This document shows, in pieces, positions 7,193-11,117 of a stretch of DNA of 11,117 bases. The notes under the pieces are model-generated. The model saw only the letters and a program-made list of their open reading frames with translations, had not been told where the DNA came from and ran no database searches. Source of the stretch: Acidobacteriota bacterium. Lineage in GTDB: Bacteria; Acidobacteriota; Polarisedimenticolia; Polarisedimenticolales; Polarisedimenticolaceae. The DNA lies in NCBI GenBank assembly GCA_011773795.1, contig WVWW01000167.1, positions 233 to 11,349 on the forward strand. The letters are read 5' to 3'. A program made the position numbers and the translations under genes. Every line of letters begins with the position of its first letter. Position 1 is the first letter of the stretch.

Positions 7193-7678
7193 CTAGGCCT
7201 GCGCAAACCGCCGCTTCAAGGCTTTTGCCACGTTGGCGGGGACGAGATTGTCGACGCTCCCGCCCAATCCCGCGACCTGGCGGACTAACCGGCTGGAGAC
7301 GTAGGAGTAAGCCTCGGTGGGGACGAGGAACACCGTTTCGAGCTCCGGCGCGAGGTGCCGGTTCATCATGGCCATCTGCATCTCGTACTCGAAGTCCGAG
7401 GCGACACGGATTCCCCGCAGGATCACGCTGGCGCCGACCGACTGCGCGTAGTCGACCAGCAGGCCGTCGAAGCTGTCGACCTCTACGTTGTCCCAGTCGG
7501 CGGTGGCCTCGGTGAGCAGGGTGACCCGCTCCTCCACCGTGAACAGCGGTTCCTTGGCGTCGTTGCGCAGGACCGCAAGGATCAGCCGGTCGTAGTGGTG
7601 CCGGCCGCGGTCGGCCAGATCCAGGTGTCCGTGGGTCACGGGATCGAACATCCCCGGATAGACGGCTGTTCGTTTCAA
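7193..7678 (-). CDS. coaD: Phosphopantetheine adenylyltransferase
   Basis: CoaD (161 aa, normal length) transfers AMP from ATP to 4'-phosphopantetheine, giving dephospho-CoA in the cytoplasmic coenzyme A pathway. It aligns without gaps to E. coli CoaD through the first 46 residues. The nucleotidyltransferase motif THGH is at 15-18, Lys42 is kept, ILRGIRVASDFEYEMQMAMMNRHL is at 86-109 with Arg88 and Arg91, and the late SS motif is at 128-129. Position 10 is Met (PGMFDP), where the family nearly always has Thr or Ser near the substrate phosphates; the DNA codon is clearly ATG. The TTG start at 7678 is preferred because GGAGG lies seven bases before it and the protein then begins KRTAVYPG as in relatives. 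The frame stays open upstream, but that part is inside recN. It starts four bases after the recN stop. Confidence 0.95.
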   Translation of the reverse strand: MKRTAVYPGMFDPVTHGHLDLADRGRHHYDRLILAVLRNDAKEPLFTVEERVTLLTEATADWDNVEVDSFDGLLVDYAQSVGASVILRGIRVASDFEYEMQMAMMNRHLAPELETVFLVPTEAYSYVSSRLVRQVAGLGGSVDNLVPANVAKALKRRFAQA

Positions 7679-7682
7679 ACCC

Positions 7683-9371
7683 CTACCTCCGCCGCGCCTG
7701 TGCGGTCGCCGCCGCCAGCAACTCGGTCGCGTGGCGGCGCGACACCGAGGTCGGCTCACGTCCGGCAAGCATTCTAGCGAGTTCCTCGACGCGGGTGTCG
7801 CGATCCAGCGATTCGATGGAGGCGAGGGTCCGACCCGCCCGGTCGCGCTTGGAGATCCGCAGGTGCCCGTCCGCATAAGCGGCCACCTGTGGCAGATGGG
7901 TGACGCAGAGAGCCTGATGGCGCCGGGCCAGGCCTGCCAGCCGCGAGCCGATGGCGTCAGCCACCGCGCCTCCCACCCCCGTGTCCACCTCGTCGAAGAT
8001 CAACACACGGCCGCCGCCCGCGTTCTCGAGCACCGCGTGGAGAGCGAGCATCACACGGGACAGCTCGCCCCCCGAAGCGACCTTGTGCAACGGGCGCAAA
8101 CCCTCACCGGGATTGGCCTCGAGCCGAAACATGGCACCCTCTGCGCCGTGCAGTGTCGGCGCATCGGTGGGGCTCCATGCGACGTCGAAGCGGGCCTTCG
8201 CCATCGCGAGCTCGGCGAGCTCCGTTTCGACGCGGGGCACGAGTTGCTTGGCCGCGCGCTCACGAGCACGCGTCAGTCGTGTCGCCGCTGTCGTGTAGTC
8301 GCGTTCGGCCGTGAGAACCGCCTCCGCGGCGGCTTCCAACGCGTCGTCCAACTGGTCGAGCGTGTCCAGCTCCTCGCGCAGCACCTCCGCGTGATCCAGC
8401 ACCGCCCGTTCGGTAGGCCCGAAGCGCAGGAACAAATCCTTCAGCTGTCCGCGGCGTGTCTCGATCTCGTCGAGCCGGCCCGGTTCGAGGGAGACGTGCG
8501 CTCGGTAGTCGCGAAGTACCGACGCGGCGTCCTCCAGTTCGACGCCGGCGGCCGCAAACTGCTCGGCGGCGGCCACCAACGCCGGATCGACCTCGGCGGC
8601 CTCACGCGCGGCACGCTCGGCGATCGCCGCCAGTGACGCGGCCGACGGTTCCCCATCGCGCGCCGCGGCGAGCGCCGTACCCAGCCACTCACCGAGCTTC
8701 ACCGCATTGGCCTGGACTCGGCGCTCGGTATCCAGTCGCTCGGCCTCGCCCGGCTCGGGGGCCACGGTCTCGATCGCCGCCAGGTCGGCGCGCAGCTCGG
8801 CGGCCCTCCTCAGCCGGTCGGTGGAGCGATCTTGCAGGTTTTGCCTTGTTTTTTGCGCCTGCTCGAGGTTTCCAAAGGCCGCAGCCACGGCCGCGGTCTC
8901 TTTCCCGTGCCCGCCGAAACGGTCGATCAGCTCGAGGTGCCGCTCCGGGGACAGCAGGCTCTGCTGGTCGTGCTGTCCGTGCAGCTCGAGCAGGCGCCCG
9001 CCGAGCTCGCGCAACATCGCGAGCGTGCACGGCGACCCGTTGAGACGGATTTTGCCACTCCCCTCCGCACGCACCTCGCGGCGGATGACGACCTGACGCT
9101 CCTCGACGATCTCGTCGAAACCCCGGTCCGCCGCCCAATCGATCGCTGGCGAGCGCTCGTCGAGCTCGAACGCCGCCTCCACGACGGCGCTATCCGCGCC
9201 TTTCCTTACCAGGCCTCGATCCGCGCGCTCTCCGGCGATCCAACCCAGCGCGTTGACCAGGATCGATTTGCCCGCACCGGTCTCACCGGTGAGCAACGTC
9301 AGGCCCGGTTGGAACTCGAGCGTCCAGTCGTCGACCAGGACGAATTGACGGATGCGTAGGGTCAGCAGCAT
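7683..9371 (-). CDS. recN: DNA repair protein RecN
   Basis: RecN (562 aa; E. coli protein about 553) is an SMC-like ATPase acting in double-strand break repair. The N-terminal half-ATPase has MLLTLRIRQFVLVDDWTLEF and Walker A TGETGAGKS (28-36), followed by the RecN-typical LLELHGQHDQQSLLSPERHLELID. A long charged coiled-coil section rich in Ala, Glu and Arg follows. The C-terminal half has the ABC signature SGGELSRVMLAL (433-444), Walker B VLIFDEVDTG (456-465) and CVTHLPQVAAYADGH near residues 489-503. The ATG at 9371 is chosen because homology begins there; the open frame extends 124 codons upstream into the divergent region and beyond, without family resemblance. A Shine-Dalgarno for this ATG is poor (AAAGGG is too far away). 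RecN is SOS-induced in many bacteria, but I recognise no LexA box upstream. It is the first gene of the leftward run. Confidence 0.96.
   Translation of the reverse strand: MLLTLRIRQFVLVDDWTLEFQPGLTLLTGETGAGKSILVNALGWIAGERADRGLVRKGADSAVVEAAFELDERSPAIDWAADRGFDEIVEERQVVIRREVRAEGSGKIRLNGSPCTLAMLRELGGRLLELHGQHDQQSLLSPERHLELIDRFGGHGKETAAVAAAFGNLEQAQKTRQNLQDRSTDRLRRAAELRADLAAIETVAPEPGEAERLDTERRVQANAVKLGEWLGTALAAARDGEPSAASLAAIAERAAREAAEVDPALVAAAEQFAAAGVELEDAASVLRDYRAHVSLEPGRLDEIETRRGQLKDLFLRFGPTERAVLDHAEVLREELDTLDQLDDALEAAAEAVLTAERDYTTAATRLTRARERAAKQLVPRVETELAELAMAKARFDVAWSPTDAPTLHGAEGAMFRLEANPGEGLRPLHKVASGGELSRVMLALHAVLENAGGGRVLIFDEVDTGVGGAVADAIGSRLAGLARRHQALCVTHLPQVAAYADGHLRISKRDRAGRTLASIESLDRDTRVEELARMLAGREPTSVSRRHATELLAAATAQARRR
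7686..7690 (-). promoter_or_regulatory. Ribosome binding site that sets the coaD TTG start
   Basis: GGAGG at 7690-7686 on the minus strand lies seven bases before the TTG at 7678. It overlaps the last codons of recN, pointing to coupled translation and deciding between the TTG start and the longer open frame. Confidence 0.7.
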
Positions 9372-9522
9372 GAGTGTCGTTCGCTGTCCCTTTCGGTGGA
9401 CGTTGCAGCGTTTCGCATTTTGACGACCCCGTGGGGCTGGGATAGCATACCGTGGGTTTGGCCCGAAGGAGTTCTTCCGCGTCGTTCCCCACGCGACGCC
9501 ACAAACCGCTCCGGGAGTCGAA
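9372..9522. promoter_or_regulatory. Divergent promoter region between recN and tolQ
   Basis: This 151-base gap is the only divergent junction in the window and so must supply promoters for both gene runs unless tolQ or recN is read from elsewhere. The rightward promoter is clear. For recN I can only point to TATGCT (9449-9444, minus strand) as a possible -10, which overlaps the tolQ -10; no matching -35 is obvious. No clear LexA-type inverted repeat was found. AAGGAG at 9466-9471 has no start codon at useful spacing. Confidence 0.6.
9420..9448 (+). promoter_or_regulatory. Sigma70-type promoter for the tolQ operon
   Basis: TTGACG (9420-9425) and TAGCAT (9443-9448) are separated by exactly 17 bases, five of six and four of six matches to the sigma70 consensus. 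Transcription would start near 9455, leaving a leader of about 68 bases before the tolQ GTG. It stands in one of the few less GC-rich patches of the window. Confidence 0.65.
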
Positions 9523-10212
9523 GTGAGCTTCATCCCCCTCGCCGCTGCCCCTCGTGGTCTGAATTTCTGGTCGTTGATCTTCGAAGCCGGTCCCCTCGCT
9601 TGGGCCACGCTGCTCGTGCTCGCGCTCTTCTCCGTCATCTCGTGGGGCATCATCGCCGAACGCTGGAAACGTTTTCGGCGAGCCGAGAGCGAGACGAACA
9701 ACTTCCTGGATCGCTTCCACCAGGGCGGCGGTCTCGCCGCCATCCAGGATGAGACCGCCGCGTTGAAATGGAGCCCTGTGGCCGAGGTTTACCGCGCGGG
9801 TTTCCGTGAGATCAGCCTCAACCCGGTCGGAGAGGGGGCCCTTCGCGGCGAGGCGCTCGAGGCGGTGGACCGAATGCTGCGCAAGAGCTCGGGCGTCCAA
9901 CTCACGGAGCTCGAACGGAGCCTGGGGTTCCTGGCGACGACGGCCAGCGCCTCCCCGTTCATCGGTCTCTTCGGGACCGTCGTCGGCATCACGAACGCTT
10001 TCCGCAGCATCGGGGTTCAGGGTGCGGCGAGCATCGCCGCCTACGCGCCGGGAATCGCCGAGGCGCTGGTGGCCACCGCCGCGGGCCTGCTTGCCGCGGT
10101 CCCGGCGGTCATCTTCTACAACCACTTCCTCGCGCGGCTGCGCTCGATGGAATCGCTGATCGAGGAATTCCGCGCCGACTTCCTGCACCGGCTGCAGGGG
10201 CGCCGGGTCTAA
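9523..10212 (+). CDS. tolQ: TolQ/ExbB-type proton channel protein
   Basis: A 229-aa inner-membrane protein of the TolQ/ExbB/MotA family. With TolR it forms the proton-driven motor that energises TolA or TonB across the periplasm. Three transmembrane helices are visible at about 22-45, 134-157 and 170-197. The family core LATTASASPFIGLFGTVVGITNAF (137-160), then QGAASIAAYAPGIAEALVATAAGLLAAVPAVIFYN (166-200), is highly typical of TolQ rather than of the more divergent ExbB proteins. The large cytoplasmic loop lies between helices 1 and 2. The start is GTG at 9523, with GGAG five bases before it; the frame gives SFIPLAAAPRGLNFWSLIFEAGPLAW. tolR follows after five bases. Whether the motor serves Tol-Pal or TonB depends on the third gene, which is cut by the window edge. 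Confidence 0.93.
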   Translation: MSFIPLAAAPRGLNFWSLIFEAGPLAWATLLVLALFSVISWGIIAERWKRFRRAESETNNFLDRFHQGGGLAAIQDETAALKWSPVAEVYRAGFREISLNPVGEGALRGEALEAVDRMLRKSSGVQLTELERSLGFLATTASASPFIGLFGTVVGITNAFRSIGVQGAASIAAYAPGIAEALVATAAGLLAAVPAVIFYNHFLARLRSMESLIEEFRADFLHRLQGRRV

Positions 10213-10217
10213 CCGCC

Positions 10218-10655
10218 GTGGCGATGCAGACGGGCAACGGCGGATCGCGCAGGCCCCGGCAGCTGGCCGAGATCAACGTCACGCCGCTGGTCGACGTGAT
10301 GCTCGTGCTGCTGATCATCTTCATGGTGGCCGCCCCGGTGCTCCAGCGCGGCATCCGACTCGAACTGCCGGCGACCGTCAACGCGCAGAAGATCGACCGG
10401 TCCCGGGTCGTCGTCTCGATCGATCGCGAAAACCACATCCGGCTCAACGACAAGCTGATCCATCCCGACCTGCTCGTGCAGCGCATGGAAGCTCTGGCCC
10501 AACAAAGCCCGAATGAAACCGTTTTCCTGAGGGCGGACAAACTGCTGCCGTACGGCGAGGTGTTGCTCGTGATGGACAAGATCCGCAGCGCCGGGATGAC
10601 CGACGTCGCTTTGGTCACGGTGCCGCGCGAGATCGTGCCCGAGGGTCGCAGGTAG
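10218..10655 (+). CDS. tolR: TolR/ExbD-type motor protein
   Basis: A 145-aa protein with a short cytoplasmic N-terminus, one transmembrane helix (about 22-42) and a periplasmic domain (about 45-138). The helix INVTPLVDVMLVLLIIFMV carries Asp26, equivalent to the essential proton-path Asp of TolR and ExbD. The periplasmic part, with VVSIDRENHIRLNDKLI and TVFLRADKLLPYGEVLLVMDKIRSAGMTDVALVT, is the usual fold that dimerises and contacts peptidoglycan in TolR. The GTG at 10218 is taken as start; an in-frame ATG two codons later (10224) is equally possible, since neither has a strong Shine-Dalgarno. It lies five bases after tolQ, and its TAG stop shares a base with the GTG of the next gene (TAGTG), so all three are cotranscribed. 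Length and motifs are normal. Confidence 0.94.
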   Translation: MAMQTGNGGSRRPRQLAEINVTPLVDVMLVLLIIFMVAAPVLQRGIRLELPATVNAQKIDRSRVVVSIDRENHIRLNDKLIHPDLLVQRMEALAQQSPNETVFLRADKLLPYGEVLLVMDKIRSAGMTDVALVTVPREIVPEGRR

Positions 10656-11117
10656 TGGCGCGGATCAAGATCGTCTGGCCATCCGGCTCGGGCTATCGCG
10701 CGCGCCTGCAACGGTTCTACGCCTACTCGGCAGTCGGTCACGTTCTCGCTCTCGTTCTTCTGCTCCTGGCTCCGAAGCTGTTCGGCAACGACCGGCCGAA
10801 TTTCAGCGACGAGTTCCTCGACGCTCTTCCGGCTCATCTCGTGGCGGAGATCGGAGACGAACCCCAGCCGGCTGCTTCGAGGCCCCAAGTCTTCGAACCG
10901 GAGCCCGAGCCACTGCCGAAGCCCAAACCGAAACCCCCGCCCGAGCCCGAGGAAGCCGACGCCGCCGGGGACGTGAAGTTCAGTCCGCGCGCCAAACCCA
11001 CGGAAGAGAAGGAAGACCCGGAACCGGAACCCGTTGAGGACCCCGGCGACCAGCCGGACAGCGCCGGTTCCACGGAGCGCATCGGCGATTCGACGGGCGG
11101 CGTCCAGGCGGCGGGCG
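10655..11117 (+). CDS. TonB/TolA-like energy-transducing protein, N-terminal part
   Basis: The first 154 codons of a gene that runs past the right edge, in an open frame starting at GTG 10655. The N-terminus is short and basic; a transmembrane helix lies at about 23-43. It carries Ser25-xxx-His29, matching the SxxxH motif by which TonB and TolA contact their ExbB/TolQ motor. A Pro/Glu/Lys-rich periplasmic stretch (about 68-135) contains EPEPEPLPKPKPKPPPEPEE, the stiff spacer typical of TonB-like proteins. The C-terminal domain that would contact the outer membrane is missing, so TonB and TolA cannot be told apart. The Pro-rich spacer is more TonB-like (TolA spacers are usually Ala/Lys/Glu helices), while the tolQ-tolR order favours TolA. 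It overlaps the tolR stop by one base. Confidence 0.82.
   Translation, partial: MARIKIVWPSGSGYRARLQRFYAYSAVGHVLALVLLLLAPKLFGNDRPNFSDEFLDALPAHLVAEIGDEPQPAASRPQVFEPEPEPLPKPKPKPPPEPEEADAAGDVKFSPRAKPTEEKEDPEPEPVEDPGDQPDSAGSTERIGDSTGGVQAAG

Noticed and set aside
7679..7876. A longer coaD starting at 7876
   Set aside because: The extra part is inside recN and unlike CoaD; GGAGG seven bases before the TTG at 7678 decides the start.
9465..9478. Near-palindrome GAAG-GAGTT-CTTC upstream of tolQ as an operator
   Set aside because: The arms are only four bases long and do not match a known operator; too weak to call.
9372..9743. A longer recN with 124 more N-terminal residues
   Set aside because: RecN family similarity starts at the ATG at 9371, and the extension would run through the divergent promoter region and into tolQ.

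Overview
The window is GC-rich, almost fully coding chromosomal DNA from a Gram-negative bacterium. Envelope genes (TolQ, TolR, a TonB/TolA-type protein, a SPOR-domain protein) indicate two membranes. Non-ATG starts are common: seven of the twelve genes whose start lies in the window begin with GTG or TTG. The content would suit an Acidobacteriota-like or deltaproteobacterial-like lineage, but I cannot place it from sequence reading alone. I see no rRNA, tRNA, insertion sequence, CRISPR array or phage gene.

A divergent intergenic region at 9372-9522 splits the window in two. To the left, ten genes all read leftward (minus strand) with very short gaps or overlaps: recN, coaD, nfeD, a stomatin/slipin gene, a GGDEF gene, a SPOR-domain gene, prfB, hrcA, grpE and dnaK (cut by the left edge). 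To the right, tolQ, tolR and the start of a TonB/TolA-like gene read rightward. A good sigma70-type promoter (TTGACG, 17 bases, TAGCAT) lies in front of tolQ. No gene-free stretch reaches 300 bases.

The leftward run contains three functional blocks. recN-coaD covers DNA repair and coenzyme A synthesis. nfeD-slipin-GGDEF-SPOR looks like a membrane module: an NfeD-type membrane serine protease with an intact Ser/Lys dyad, its usual stomatin partner, a cytosolic diguanylate cyclase whose TTG start overlaps the slipin stop, and a single-pass SPOR protein whose start lies inside the end of the GGDEF gene. prfB-hrcA-grpE-dnaK joins peptide chain release factor 2 to the heat-shock repressor and the DnaK chaperone system.

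The best-supported special feature is a programmed +1 frameshift in prfB (CTT TGA behind a GGAGG element), through which RF2 controls its own synthesis. The prfB stop overlaps the hrcA GTG start, so RF2 autoregulation could affect HrcA output. No CIRCE operator was found by eye near this chaperone cluster. Other points of note are a diguanylate cyclase that keeps its GGDEF and I-site motifs but has Ser where a guanine-binding Asp is usual, a CoaD with Met in place of the usual Thr/Ser at position 10, and a perfect TATAAT placed so close to the nfeD ATG that a leaderless transcript is possible. Most of the rest is ordinary core genome.
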